From: Clostridium acetobutylicum ATCC 824
GTDB lineage: Bacteria > Bacillota > Clostridia > Clostridiales > Clostridiaceae
Direction: 5' to 3'
Length of the DNA stretch: 64,000 bases
NCBI RefSeq assembly: GCF_000008765.1
Contig: NC_003030.1
Span: forward strand, 1,274,001 to 1,338,000
Under the pieces are notes generated by a model that worked only from the letters and a program-made list of their open reading frames with translations, searched no databases and was not told the DNA's origin. The first letter of the stretch is position 1, and every line of letters starts with the position of its first letter. Positions 18,100-27,156 of the stretch are shown here, piece after piece. The position numbers were made by a program, and so were the translations under genes.

Positions 18100-18554
18100 T
18101 TATATAAAAATTGAACAAACATCCTAGAATAATTTGGTGTACTGGATGGAAGCTCATTGTGATTTTCTAACAAAAATAATTTTTGTGCAACTCTTTTATT
18201 ATGAATTAGATGTATAAGCCTATCAACAATTTTATTTCCTCGTCTTTTAAAAAAGTTATTTTCATCTCTATCAATTTCGTTTGGGATATATATTTCTATA
18301 ACTAAAGTTTCTCTTTTAATAAAAATATTATTTGTGCTTAATGAGGGGGCTGCATAAAATTTTATTCTACATGAATCATTTTTGGTAATAGGAACATATG
18401 AAATTTTACCTTCTATAAAATATTCTGTAACTAACTTTCCATAGTTATCAATATCTTCCGTTGGTATTTTCATTAATGTTTTTAGTCTTAAATCATTTGT
18501 TAATAGTTTTGTTATAGAAGCATAATCTTCTGTTATACCCATAAATTCAATCAC
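18081..18554 (-). CDS. Putative tail terminator/completion protein
   Basis: A 157-residue protein immediately upstream of the major tail protein. It has no membrane segment and a mixed alpha/beta composition (RETLVIEIYIPNEIDRDENN). The gene order connector - connector - this gene - major tail protein suggests a tail terminator. It overlaps the upstream gene by eight bases. Assignment rests on position. Confidence 0.6.
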   Translation of the reverse strand: MIEFMGITEDYASITKLLTNDLRLKTLMKIPTEDIDNYGKLVTEYFIEGKISYVPITKNDSCRIKFYAAPSLSTNNIFIKRETLVIEIYIPNEIDRDENNFFKRRGNKIVDRLIHLIHNKRVAQKLFLLENHNELPSSTPNYSRMFVQFLYKKVYGN

Positions 18555-19140
18555 TTCTTACTAACAGATAGTCCGCAAAATTTACTGAATTGATCGCATC
18601 AAGAATAGCTTCATTAAAATAACTTTCTGCCAATCCACTTGAAGCACCAAAAACATCTTCCCAAAAATGCGAGCCTTCTTGTCCTTGTGAAAAAGCTGGA
18701 ATTTCATAGCGACTTTTTGCACAACTTTGTTTCCAAGCGTTTTCATCAGGATCAAAAATAGGTTCATTTGGTCTGCTGTAAATTTTCATATTGTCTCTTG
18801 TTTTATTATAATAACTTGAATTAAAATATTCTTCTATGTAAGGATTATTTTCTATATCTGCTTTTTGTCCTATACCATAATTCTCTAACATAGCTTTATA
18901 TATAGTTCCTTCGTTTTGATTTAAAATGCCTATTTCTCGCACAAGAGCATTTGATTTTACAGCACTTCTAAATTTAATGGATTGTATTACATCATTTTTC
19001 CATTCTGGATTACCAGCATTAGATTGATAGATTTCTGCAACAATAAATTCTATTAAAATTTTACAAACATCATCTATTTTTTTGTTTAAAGCTATTACTA
19101 TAGCGTTTATTAGTCTTTTTTCATCAATTTTGACTGTCAT
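18547..19140 (-). CDS. Putative HK97 gp10-like tail completion protein
   Basis: A 197-residue protein starting MTVKIDEKRLINAIVIALNK, with a helical N-terminus and a distinctive Trp/His region (GSHFWEDVFGASSG). It overlaps its neighbours by a few bases on both sides. The position between head-tail connector and tail terminator suggests a gp10-like role in joining head and tail; the sequence similarity itself is weak. Confidence 0.5.
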   Translation of the reverse strand: MTVKIDEKRLINAIVIALNKKIDDVCKILIEFIVAEIYQSNAGNPEWKNDVIQSIKFRSAVKSNALVREIGILNQNEGTIYKAMLENYGIGQKADIENNPYIEEYFNSSYYNKTRDNMKIYSRPNEPIFDPDENAWKQSCAKSRYEIPAFSQGQEGSHFWEDVFGASSGLAESYFNEAILDAINSVNFADYLLVRSD

Positions 19141-19793
19141 AATGTTATACTCCTAGCTATTATTGTTAATAAACCTTTATTGAAGTTTATATCAACTTGT
19201 GAAAAATTAAATGAACTTATTTCATATAGAACTGTACCCCAATATAATCTATCTCCAATTTTCAATTTTTTTGTATAAAAATTAAATTGAGTTTGAATTG
19301 ATATTTCATTACTTGCTTCAAGCCCTATAGAGGTACTATTTGCTTTGAATGCAAAGTTCTGAGAATCAATAGAGCATAAGAATTCTTTTTCAAAAATAGA
19401 ATTCCAACCTTTCTGTTTTAAAATTGTACCATTATTATCTACAGTTGCTTCTTGAAGCCTTAAAAAATCTATTTTTGAATTAATAACTGAGGTTAGAATT
19501 CTATAGCATCTGGGGAATTTTTCTATCTTTAATTGTGAAACAATATAAATCTCATCATCACCTGCTTGAAGATAATCTCCAAGGTTTAACTTAAAATTTA
19601 TATCTGCGTAGATTGGTTTTGTTCCTTTTGTTGATGAACCACTTTTTAGTCTATGATCTACTTCTGGTACTATAGCTTTAATAATATTCTGCGAATTTGA
19701 ATTTAGAATGAAAGAGGTTGCTATAGGTGAATTCAAAGAATCTTGAAAATTTTCATTTATATGAGGTGGTATATAAAAGTTCAATTTTATCAC
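19137..19793 (-). CDS. Putative head-tail connector protein
   Basis: A 218-residue, beta-rich protein without recognisable motifs. It has the internal signature DYLQAGDDEIYIVSQLKIE seen in stopper-like proteins of some siphophages, by my impression only. It is translationally coupled to the genes around it in the head-tail joining block. Confidence 0.5.
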   Translation of the reverse strand: MIKLNFYIPPHINENFQDSLNSPIATSFILNSNSQNIIKAIVPEVDHRLKSGSSTKGTKPIYADINFKLNLGDYLQAGDDEIYIVSQLKIEKFPRCYRILTSVINSKIDFLRLQEATVDNNGTILKQKGWNSIFEKEFLCSIDSQNFAFKANSTSIGLEASNEISIQTQFNFYTKKLKIGDRLYWGTVLYEISSFNFSQVDINFNKGLLTIIARSITL

Positions 19794-19797
19794 CTTC

Positions 19798-20238
19798 TTA
19801 TGTTTTTGATAAGCTAAAAGAAAAACCTATATCTAATAGTCTATTTTCTAATTCTTTTATGATTTCATTTAAATTTTTATATGGTTTATCTGCATTAGTT
19901 ATCGACAAAGCATCTGTTGTATAACTAACAATGTCAATGTAATTACTCCTTGCACACTTAAAAAAGTTAAGTTCTGAAGAGATTTTTATGTATTCTTCTT
20001 CAGTTAAATTTATATCTCTAGAAATTTTTATATCAATAATTTCTTCTGAATTTATATTTTTTATCTCTTTACACTCTACTTTAAACCTATCTCCAATACC
20101 TTTATCTACATATAATCTTTTAAGCCCATTTTTTAGATAATGCCAATAATCTATATTCTGTAAAAATATATTCATTTCTTTTACAAAAGGTTTTAATTCT
20201 TCTTCTAAATCTTGTTTTAAATACTCTAAGGAAGGCAA
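19798..20238 (-). CDS. Putative head-tail adaptor protein
   Basis: A 146-residue mostly helical protein following the capsid block. Length, helical character and place in the gene order fit an adaptor that docks on the portal ring. No specific motif supports this further. Confidence 0.5.
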   Translation of the reverse strand: MPSLEYLKQDLEEELKPFVKEMNIFLQNIDYWHYLKNGLKRLYVDKGIGDRFKVECKEIKNINSEEIIDIKISRDINLTEEEYIKISSELNFFKCARSNYIDIVSYTTDALSITNADKPYKNLNEIIKELENRLLDIGFSFSLSKT

Positions 20239-20251
20239 AACACTACCTCCT

Positions 20252-20722
20252 TTATTTCTCTTCTTTAGCAGAATTATTTTTAGATGAAATATTTAATTCC
20301 TCAACATCTCTGTTACAGAAAGTTGACAAATATTTTATTTTACTAGCAGTTAAATTTTCTACAACTTCTTTTGCTGTATCCCATATAGTAAACTTTAATT
20401 CATCTTCTGTAATATTATCTAATTCTTTTTTCATATCAGTAAGAGACATATCAAATATCTTTTTTATTTCTACTGGAGATAGAGACATTTTCTGGTTTGT
20501 ATTATCTCCAAAGATCTCATTTTTTTTATCTTTATCTAAAATTTCTAAACTTTTGCCTAAAAATATAGTTGATACAGCATTAAGATAATCGAGATCTTCT
20601 TCCTTTAGAGAGACAACTACATTAGGTTTTATATTCATACTTCTAATTCCATCTAAAAACTTAATTCCAACATCATGCTTTGTGGAATTTTTTACTTTTA
20701 TTTTTTTTTCAGTATTCGCCAT
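20252..20722 (-). CDS. Hypothetical head-region protein
   Basis: The start is set at the ATG at 20722 (MANTEKKIKVKNSTKHDVGI) because AAGGAG lies seven bases before it; the frame remains open to 20746. The resulting 156-residue protein is acidic and Lys-rich. The first half looks like a small beta barrel and the second half is helical (SPVEIKKIFDMSLTDMKKEL). The second half could bind nucleic acid or a partner protein. Found just after the capsid gene; function unknown. Confidence 0.6.
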   Translation of the reverse strand: MANTEKKIKVKNSTKHDVGIKFLDGIRSMNIKPNVVVSLKEEDLDYLNAVSTIFLGKSLEILDKDKKNEIFGDNTNQKMSLSPVEIKKIFDMSLTDMKKELDNITEDELKFTIWDTAKEVVENLTASKIKYLSTFCNRDVEELNISSKNNSAKEEK

Positions 20723-20750
20723 TATATTAACTCCTTCTTTATACAAATAA

Positions 20751-20781
20751 TAAGTAGAGAATTAAAAAAATTCTCTACTTA
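20751..20781. terminator. Terminator-like hairpin after the capsid gene
   Basis: AAGTAGAGAATT/AATTCTCTACTT, a perfect 12-bp stem, begins two bases past the capsid stop. It probably reduces transcription or protects the capsid mRNA 3' end. Confidence 0.65.
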
Positions 20782-20783
20782 GA

Positions 20784-21809
20784 TTAAGAAATAGAAAGAT
20801 CTTTATACGCTCCTATATAGCATTTATCTCCAAATACTAACCCAGCACCAAAAACAGCATCCATTCTCATCTCGTAGGATCTATCTTCTAAGTGGAGATC
20901 ATCTATAGTTGGAATTGCTTTTTCTTTTGCTACTTTTAGGGATCTTTTATCGTTTTGACCTGTTGGGACAATATATAAAAGGCTCTTATCTAAAATAGTA
21001 TTACTAAATGATCCTGATGAAAATGGGTTTGTAAGCTGTATGACATTACAATTATTATAAGTTCCTATAAAACCATTTTTATTTTGCTCATTTATAAGCA
21101 TTGGATCAAATTGCTGTGTTACTCCATTAGAATTTGCAGTAACAAAACCAGTTAATTCCCCTAGTTTTGAAACAACTTCTATATCACCAACTAAAGACAC
21201 AGGCATACCAAGTCTTTGAAAAGCTCTTATTTGAGCATCTAATGTAGCCTTTACTAATCCTGTTCCTGTTGCATAATTTGGATTAGACAATGTACTAATA
21301 CCCTTTTGTAAAACACTTTGAACTCTAGTAACCATTCTATTGTTCATCTCGATAGCTGCATCCTGAACCACTTCCTGAAAATTCACTCTACCACTTCTCA
21401 TATCTATATCTGATATAGTTGGTATTGCGGTAACAGCTTCGGTATCAAGAAGTACATTTTTGTGAGAAATTGTGCTTCTTTCTACTGTACTGCCTTTTGC
21501 ACAATAAAAAGCTCTAACTCCTCTTAATTTCACTTTGAATTCTGCTTTTTCATTAGGCTCTAAATCTAATTTTGTATCAGCTATAAGATTTAAAAATTGA
21601 GTTTCCTCATCAACTACATTTTCCACAGAATATTGTACAATTTGGGCAATCATATACCTATTTTGAGGAGTAGGATTCATTGCAAGTTTATTCATTATTC
21701 TGTTTGCATTTTCTAATTCCACTCTATTTTTTAATTTTCCTTTTGCCGCAGCAGAAAATATTCTAACTGCATCTCCATGTCGAGTAACTTTTCTTTCTGA
21801 CATAATCAT
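20784..21809 (-). CDS. Major capsid protein
   Basis: A 341-residue protein between the decoration-like and connector genes. It shows the general features of HK97-fold capsids of SPbeta-type and related phages: a helical N-terminus (AKGKLKNRVELENANRIMNK), a long central domain (QEVVQDAAIEMNNRMVTRVQ) and a C-terminal beta-rich end. No separate delta domain is obvious, and a scaffold/protease gene lies two genes upstream. It is preceded by a copy of the 17-bp motif and followed by a hairpin, so it may be controlled separately. Confidence 0.8.
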   Translation of the reverse strand: MIMSERKVTRHGDAVRIFSAAAKGKLKNRVELENANRIMNKLAMNPTPQNRYMIAQIVQYSVENVVDEETQFLNLIADTKLDLEPNEKAEFKVKLRGVRAFYCAKGSTVERSTISHKNVLLDTEAVTAIPTISDIDMRSGRVNFQEVVQDAAIEMNNRMVTRVQSVLQKGISTLSNPNYATGTGLVKATLDAQIRAFQRLGMPVSLVGDIEVVSKLGELTGFVTANSNGVTQQFDPMLINEQNKNGFIGTYNNCNVIQLTNPFSSGSFSNTILDKSLLYIVPTGQNDKRSLKVAKEKAIPTIDDLHLEDRSYEMRMDAVFGAGLVFGDKCYIGAYKDLSIS

Positions 21810-21820
21810 TTCTCCTTTAT

Positions 21821-21837
21821 ATGCTAATTGCTATAAG
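21821..21837 (-). promoter_or_regulatory. 17-bp repeat motif upstream of the capsid gene
   Basis: Reads CTTATAGCAATTAGCAT toward the capsid gene, directly before AAAGGAG. No -35 or -10 box is associated. Confidence 0.75.
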
Positions 21838-21845
21838 CTGAAAAA

Positions 21846-22289
21846 TTAATTTGCTATACAACAAAAAGTTTTTTCACCCCATATTGTTTCTATAGAATCT
21901 ATTGTAAATGTTTGAGCTGGTGTACCAGATGTTTTAGTAATTAAACCAGTTGTACCTACATCTACAACGTCTCCTTCCTTTAGGGAATCTCCATCAACCG
22001 CTTTTGTTGTTTGGAAATGCTCATCAGGTAAAAGTTTATGCAATCTAAGTTTCTCACCTGCATTTATTGTTAAATCATGATCGGTTTTATTTATAAGTTC
22101 TTCATCTGTTTTATCATTTAAATTTTCAACAAACCATGCTGATTGGGTATTAGAAGTACATGGTTTTGCTGTTTTATCTGCAAAGTTAACACAAACAAAA
22201 GAACCATTTTCTACACCATCTTTAACACTACTATCTAATTCTATTGTACCTAAATAATTGTGGTTGCCCATAGTAACCATTCCTGCCAT
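21846..22289 (-). CDS. Putative capsid decoration protein
   Basis: The start is set at the ATG at 22289 (MAGMVTMGNHNYLGTIELDS), behind TAGGAGG; the frame also extends to 22316. The 147-residue protein is a beta-rich, cysteine-containing polypeptide located between scaffold and capsid genes, where many siphophages encode a head decoration protein. GEKLRLHKLLPDEHFQTTK and KEGDVVDVGTTGL suggest a beta-tulip-like fold. Assignment is by position and general pattern. Confidence 0.6.
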   Translation of the reverse strand: MAGMVTMGNHNYLGTIELDSSVKDGVENGSFVCVNFADKTAKPCTSNTQSAWFVENLNDKTDEELINKTDHDLTINAGEKLRLHKLLPDEHFQTTKAVDGDSLKEGDVVDVGTTGLITKTSGTPAQTFTIDSIETIWGEKTFCCIAN

Positions 22290-22316
22290 ATTAAAAATCC
22301 TCCTAATATTTTTCAT

Positions 22317-22333
22317 ATACTAATTGTTATAAG
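22317..22333 (-). promoter_or_regulatory. 17-bp repeat motif upstream of the decoration gene
   Basis: Reads CTTATAACAATTAGTAT toward the decoration gene, a perfect match to the consensus. It lies between the stop of the scaffold gene and TAGGAGG. No sigma-A promoter is apparent. Confidence 0.8.
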
Positions 22334-22336
22334 ATG

Positions 22337-23803
22337 CTACTTGCCAAAAAAACTTACCATATAATTGTCACTTATGGATGCATTATCTGTAATACGAGTT
22401 CCTAGTGGTTGTCTTTCGATATTCTCTGAAGAAGCTAAAGCTTCTGCTACAACTATTTTTTGGAGAGTATCTTCGTTACCTTTCTCTAAAGCTTCTGCAA
22501 CTTCTGACTTTTTCATAGTATCTTCTGAAAGTATTTTCTCATATTTTGCTTTTAAAGCTATCTTCTTCTCAGCTAACTCTTTTTCTGCTTTATCTTTTTT
22601 TAAAGTTTCATTTTCTGCTTTTAGCTCTTCCATATCTTTTAATTTTTTATCTTTTTCCAAAACTGAAGCTGATAAAGTACTTATTTTTTTATTGGCTTGC
22701 TCCAATTTTTTTTCTGCATCTTGTCTTTTAACTTTTTCTAACTCTAATTTTGCAGCTATTTCCGCACTAGACATTTCATCATCTCCCTCATCATCTGCTT
22801 TATCTTTTTTTGAATCCGAATCAGTTTCTTTTGTATCATTTAACTTCTTTTTAGGATTTTTCTTTTTTTCTGCCATTTCGTTTTCCTCCTCATTTTCAAT
22901 AGAGTCATATTTTATAGTTACTGGATAGACATTTAAAATTACAACATTATCTCCATCAACAGTAAAATCAATTCTTACTAAAGAACCATCATCATAATTC
23001 TCCATTACAAGAAAATCTACACCATTTGAGAAAATATAAAAATTCCAATAGCAATCACCTAAATTATCTTTTAATTGGCTTCTTAAACTCAGCATTACTT
23101 GATTATAGTTTAATTCTGCAATCTCTGTTCTTCTATAAGACTTTTTTAGTTCTGCAAGTATTTTCTCTTCCCACTCTAAAGGGTTAATTTTTTTTACCAT
23201 TTCATTCTCACTTTCCTTAATATTTAATAATTCCGCAACTAATTTTGTGGCTTTTGCAGATACAACGGCAGGAGTACTAACAATTGAATAACCACTCAAT
23301 TTATTTGACTCGTCAACATCAACAAATTTAATTTCTCCATTATTTTCTTCTGTATATTTCCCAACGAGAATTTCGTAACTTACAAAAAGAGCTTCATCTT
23401 CATATAGTTGTTGTATAATGTCGCAAGCATCTTTAAATTCTTTTGGTATTCTTACCTGACCAGCTAGCTCATATATATCATCATCACTTTTAGTACTATA
23501 AAATTTAACAAATGAACCTATCATCTGATTATAAAACTTATTTGTTATTGGAGAATAATTGTGGGTAAGATTTTCAGTATTACCACTTACTAAATTATTC
23601 AAATCAACCTTAAGGGGAAGTCCTACATATTCTTCTTGGTTATCAACTATCTCTTGTAAAAATTCTTTTGAATATCTTACACCATTTAAATTGGTATTAG
23701 TGTCATTTAGTAGAAAATCTATAATAAGAAAAAGATCTGAACCAACTTGTTTCTCTGCAATTGAAATAATTCTTTTGCTTTTGCATTTAAATTTTTCAGG
23801 CAA
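22337..23803 (-). CDS. Prohead protease/scaffold-like protein
   Basis: A 488-residue protein with a TTG start behind AAGGTG. The N-terminal half (to about 220) resembles phage prohead protease-like proteins (NTNLNGVRYSKEFLQEIVDN, and SGYSIVSTPAV near 170). The C-terminal half is a long, highly charged Lys/Glu coiled coil (about 310-450), as in scaffolding proteins. Fusion or coupling of protease and scaffold is common in siphophages. I cannot point to a certain catalytic triad, so protease activity is uncertain. Confidence 0.7.
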   Translation of the reverse strand: MPEKFKCKSKRIISIAEKQVGSDLFLIIDFLLNDTNTNLNGVRYSKEFLQEIVDNQEEYVGLPLKVDLNNLVSGNTENLTHNYSPITNKFYNQMIGSFVKFYSTKSDDDIYELAGQVRIPKEFKDACDIIQQLYEDEALFVSYEILVGKYTEENNGEIKFVDVDESNKLSGYSIVSTPAVVSAKATKLVAELLNIKESENEMVKKINPLEWEEKILAELKKSYRRTEIAELNYNQVMLSLRSQLKDNLGDCYWNFYIFSNGVDFLVMENYDDGSLVRIDFTVDGDNVVILNVYPVTIKYDSIENEEENEMAEKKKNPKKKLNDTKETDSDSKKDKADDEGDDEMSSAEIAAKLELEKVKRQDAEKKLEQANKKISTLSASVLEKDKKLKDMEELKAENETLKKDKAEKELAEKKIALKAKYEKILSEDTMKKSEVAEALEKGNEDTLQKIVVAEALASSENIERQPLGTRITDNASISDNYMVSFFGK

Positions 23804-23876
23804 AATTTCACCTTCTTACTATATAGTTTTTAAAAATAAAAAAGCCATTTTATATAATTTTACTATTAACGAAATT

Positions 23877-25370
23877 TTAATTCGATACTGTGCTAGGCTT
23901 TGGCTGCTTACCAGATAAACTTTTATCTTTATCTGAATTTTCTTCTTCATGTCTTCCACTACTATTTGAACTTTGATGATTAAATGATGGTGGAACAGAG
24001 AAAACAATATCTAAATTTTCACTATTTTCACTTTCTCTTCTTTTCTTTTCTTGCTTAAAATCGAATTTTAATTCAGATAAGGTCGTTTCTCTACTTAATA
24101 ATCCAAAAGTATAAAGCTGCATAACTTCACTTCTAAAATCTTTTTCCGATTGTAAATTTAGGGATTCAAATTTAAAGGAAGGAATTCCATCCGAAGTACT
24201 ACTTCTTCCTGAAAATTTTCTTTTTAAAAGTAAATTTATAAATTTTGCAATTTTGTTTTGACCATCTTTTATCCTTTTCGCTAAAGTACTAAGATTTATA
24301 CTTGCCTGAGCAAAAGAACCACTTCCACCATTTCCCGTAACAACTATAGCAGATATACCAATAGAACTAAGAATGGATTCATTTACAGTTTGATATTTAT
24401 TTTTATCAAACAGACTTTTTGTATCCATATTTTTCCATTGAGAGTCTACATTCCAAGATACAACAGCAAGAGGATAACCATTAATTGCATCTTTGTATAT
24501 TTTCCCAACTTGTTCAATATCATTTATATTTATAGTTTTCTTATGGTCTTTATCTCCAACATTTACTTGAAGAAAAGATTTCATTCCATTATTTAATTGA
24601 CTATCTTCATATATACTTATAAGCTGTTTTTTACCTAAAGCTTCTAAGGCAGAGCAAATAACAGGAGTTGCATATTTGCTCCATCTACTTTTTACAGCTT
24701 GTATACAAAAAGTATGCTTTGGATTTAATTGAATCCATCCAGTACCAGAGTTTGACCAATTTTTGCCTTTTATTGCATTAACAACTTCTATTGGGTAACC
24801 ATCATAAGCTTTAGAAATAGTGTCTATAAACTCTTGATTTGTAATAGAATATGGCTTATTAAGTATCTCTGTTATGCTAAATTCCAAAACAGGATTTCCG
24901 TTTTCTGCGATAGAAGATACCTTTATTCTCCAAGGAGCAAAAAGTTCTGGAGTACCATTTTCTTTTATATATCCAAAAAGATTTTGATATACATAGAAAT
25001 CATGAAACAAATCTCTCAATAAATCGTCTATTGATATACTATCTAAATAATCAAGCATCTGGTCTTTTATTTCCCCATCTTCTCCTTCTAGTTTCCAGCT
25101 ACTCATACTAAAAGGTACAAGTACATTTTTTACCGAGTTGGCTAAGAGGGGTTCTTTTGCATAATAATATGTGCATAACTCAAACAATTGTTTTATGTTG
25201 CTTTCTTGATTTAGCAAAAGAGTATCTATAGAATAACCTCTTGGGATTCCTCTATAAGAAAATGTACTATTTTCATATGTCCTAATGTTTTCAATGTCGT
25301 CTTCGGCTAGACTTGCTCCAAAACAAAAATTATTACTTATATTGTTTTTAGATGTTTTTCTTTTACCTAT
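23877..25370 (-). CDS. Portal protein (probable AUA start)
   Basis: The frame encodes a portal-like protein with LANSVKNVLVPFS, YVYQNLFGYIKENGTPELFA, a polar low-complexity C-terminus and the correct position between terminase and scaffold. With standard start codons translation could only begin at the TTG at 25217, losing about 51 coding residues (KRKTSKNNIS, FCFGASLAEDDIENIRTYEN). The reading frame stays open to just after the terminase stop. Its only well-placed start is ATA at 25370, seven bases after AAAGGAGG. This gives 497 residues, a normal portal length. The portal ring is the gate for DNA packaging. Confidence 0.8.
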   Translation of the reverse strand: MGKRKTSKNNISNNFCFGASLAEDDIENIRTYENSTFSYRGIPRGYSIDTLLLNQESNIKQLFELCTYYYAKEPLLANSVKNVLVPFSMSSWKLEGEDGEIKDQMLDYLDSISIDDLLRDLFHDFYVYQNLFGYIKENGTPELFAPWRIKVSSIAENGNPVLEFSITEILNKPYSITNQEFIDTISKAYDGYPIEVVNAIKGKNWSNSGTGWIQLNPKHTFCIQAVKSRWSKYATPVICSALEALGKKQLISIYEDSQLNNGMKSFLQVNVGDKDHKKTININDIEQVGKIYKDAINGYPLAVVSWNVDSQWKNMDTKSLFDKNKYQTVNESILSSIGISAIVVTGNGGSGSFAQASINLSTLAKRIKDGQNKIAKFINLLLKRKFSGRSSTSDGIPSFKFESLNLQSEKDFRSEVMQLYTFGLLSRETTLSELKFDFKQEKKRRESENSENLDIVFSVPPSFNHQSSNSSGRHEEENSDKDKSLSGKQPKPSTVSN

Positions 25371-25386
25371 TTTTACTCCTCCTTTA

Positions 25387-27156
25387 CTAAAAATTCATAC
25401 TTCTACCCCAACAGTTATCTCCGCTATTCTCTGTAGCATCTCCTCTGTTTTTATCTTCTAAACTAAAAATAAAATCTAAAGCCATAGCAAGAGAAGAGTA
25501 TCTATCCTTATGCTGAGTGCTCTTTTTTACATCATATAAATAATTTCCTGCTGCGGTTCTAATTCTAACAATATTCCCCATTTCCATTTGTAACCCATCA
25601 GCTTCTATATAAACGCCTACTTCTTCTTTTGATATCTTTCTTTTTGTTCCAGTATCATCTTTTATTATTATTTTTTGTTCTTCAATCTGTCTTCTGATTT
25701 TTACAGAAGGTATTGGTATATGAAGAGAATGATTTTCTAAAAATAATAAAGTGTGAACTGCCATATTTTCATTTTTCTTATTATCTGCTTTTATAGCACT
25801 AATAATATTTATAGCCTTTCGTGAATCTGAAACTTCGATAGTATCTTTTATTAAAGGAGGATATTCTCGTCCTAAATCATCAACGTAAGGTATATTTAAT
25901 AGGGATACTACACCTTCACCAATTGCATTAGCATCTATAATTACTTTTATGATATTTGGGAACCTACAACAAGTTATCCTAACTTGCTCTGCAAGCATTT
26001 CCAAACTATAGCCATGATAAGTTCTTATGAAAACAATATATTTTTCATAAGTTCCATCATTTTTAGGAACTATTTTTATAACAGTAATACAAGCGTTATC
26101 TGCTTTTTTATCTTCTGATGTTGCTACATCAAGAGATAAAACATACCTAGACATAGAGTTCTTAGGTTGTTGTATTTCTACATGGGAAAAATCTCTACAT
26201 GGTTCTGTTAAATCATAAGGGAAATATGAACCTTCAGTTTCTCCTACAAATTTAGAGTTCCATTCCATTTCCCAAACAGATAATGGCATTTTCTTTTTCT
26301 GTTCTAAAACAAAATCTTCTTCAACTATGCCACATCTTACAGCGGTTTTATACGACAGAGCACAACAAAAACGATCTTTGTACCCATCTCTAATATCTTG
26401 TATGGTTTCTTTAAATCGTTGATAATAGTCACAACTCTTTAGATACGCTGAACTTGTTTCTATTAATTTTGAAGAAAAATCTTCAAAAGCAAGTCCTTTT
26501 AATCTATTATTTTCAACAACTTTTCTATTATATCGAAGCATTGGAATTAAAACAGACTGTATAACGCTACTCATAACCCAAGCTGATTCATCTATATAGA
26601 TTATCTTCCTTCTTTCTCCTCTTATATTACTGCCATCTTTGTTCATAGCCATTGCTTCAATTTCTGAGCCATTTTTAAATTTTACTTTAGCTCCATCTTT
26701 GCTTATTTTAATAGGTTGTATTATTTCTCTAGCAAAATTGGCATTTTCTTCACCTAAGTCGTTAATATATTTTACAGTTAAAATAGCTTGTCTAACTGTA
26801 TTAGAAACAATTAGTATTTTATTTTGAGGATATAAAATTGCTAGCCCTGCTAATACTCTTGACATTTTGAAAGTTTTTCCCATAGAACGAGCTTCTGTAT
26901 CTCGAACTATGGAGCAATTTCCACATTCTCTTACTATAACTTTTTGAAAATCATAAAACCTTACAGGAGATTTCTCTGTAGAAAAATAATTTTCTATGAA
27001 AATATCCAAATATTGTCTCCACCACCAAACCTGCTTTTCCCATTCTTTTGGGTTTTCTACAGTGTTTTCTTTAACAATTTTATTACTTTCAGCAGCAGAA
27101 GGATCTTTATATACCCCTTTGTTTTCTTTGTATATTTTTTGAGAAAAATTTTTCAT
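25387..27156 (-). CDS. Terminase large subunit
   Basis: A 589-residue packaging motor. The ATPase domain occupies about residues 60-290: Walker A-like EARSMGKTFK near 88, Walker B IIYIDESAW near 188 and a coupling motif ETSSAY near 231. The nuclease domain follows, with LSLDVATSED near 342 (first Asp), VIIDANAIGEG near 404 and DRYSSLAMALDF near 560, the RNase H-like acidic residues. It cuts and translocates phage DNA into the prohead. It abuts the upstream gene and is followed 17 bases later by the portal gene. Confidence 0.93.
   Translation of the reverse strand: MKNFSQKIYKENKGVYKDPSAAESNKIVKENTVENPKEWEKQVWWWRQYLDIFIENYFSTEKSPVRFYDFQKVIVRECGNCSIVRDTEARSMGKTFKMSRVLAGLAILYPQNKILIVSNTVRQAILTVKYINDLGEENANFAREIIQPIKISKDGAKVKFKNGSEIEAMAMNKDGSNIRGERRKIIYIDESAWVMSSVIQSVLIPMLRYNRKVVENNRLKGLAFEDFSSKLIETSSAYLKSCDYYQRFKETIQDIRDGYKDRFCCALSYKTAVRCGIVEEDFVLEQKKKMPLSVWEMEWNSKFVGETEGSYFPYDLTEPCRDFSHVEIQQPKNSMSRYVLSLDVATSEDKKADNACITVIKIVPKNDGTYEKYIVFIRTYHGYSLEMLAEQVRITCCRFPNIIKVIIDANAIGEGVVSLLNIPYVDDLGREYPPLIKDTIEVSDSRKAINIISAIKADNKKNENMAVHTLLFLENHSLHIPIPSVKIRRQIEEQKIIIKDDTGTKRKISKEEVGVYIEADGLQMEMGNIVRIRTAAGNYLYDVKKSTQHKDRYSSLAMALDFIFSLEDKNRGDATENSGDNCWGRSMNF

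Noticed and set aside
22365..22928. A 187-codon plus-strand frame rich in Ser and Phe
   Set aside because: Antisense to the Lys/Glu coiled coil of the scaffold gene; composition is the mirror of that repeat.
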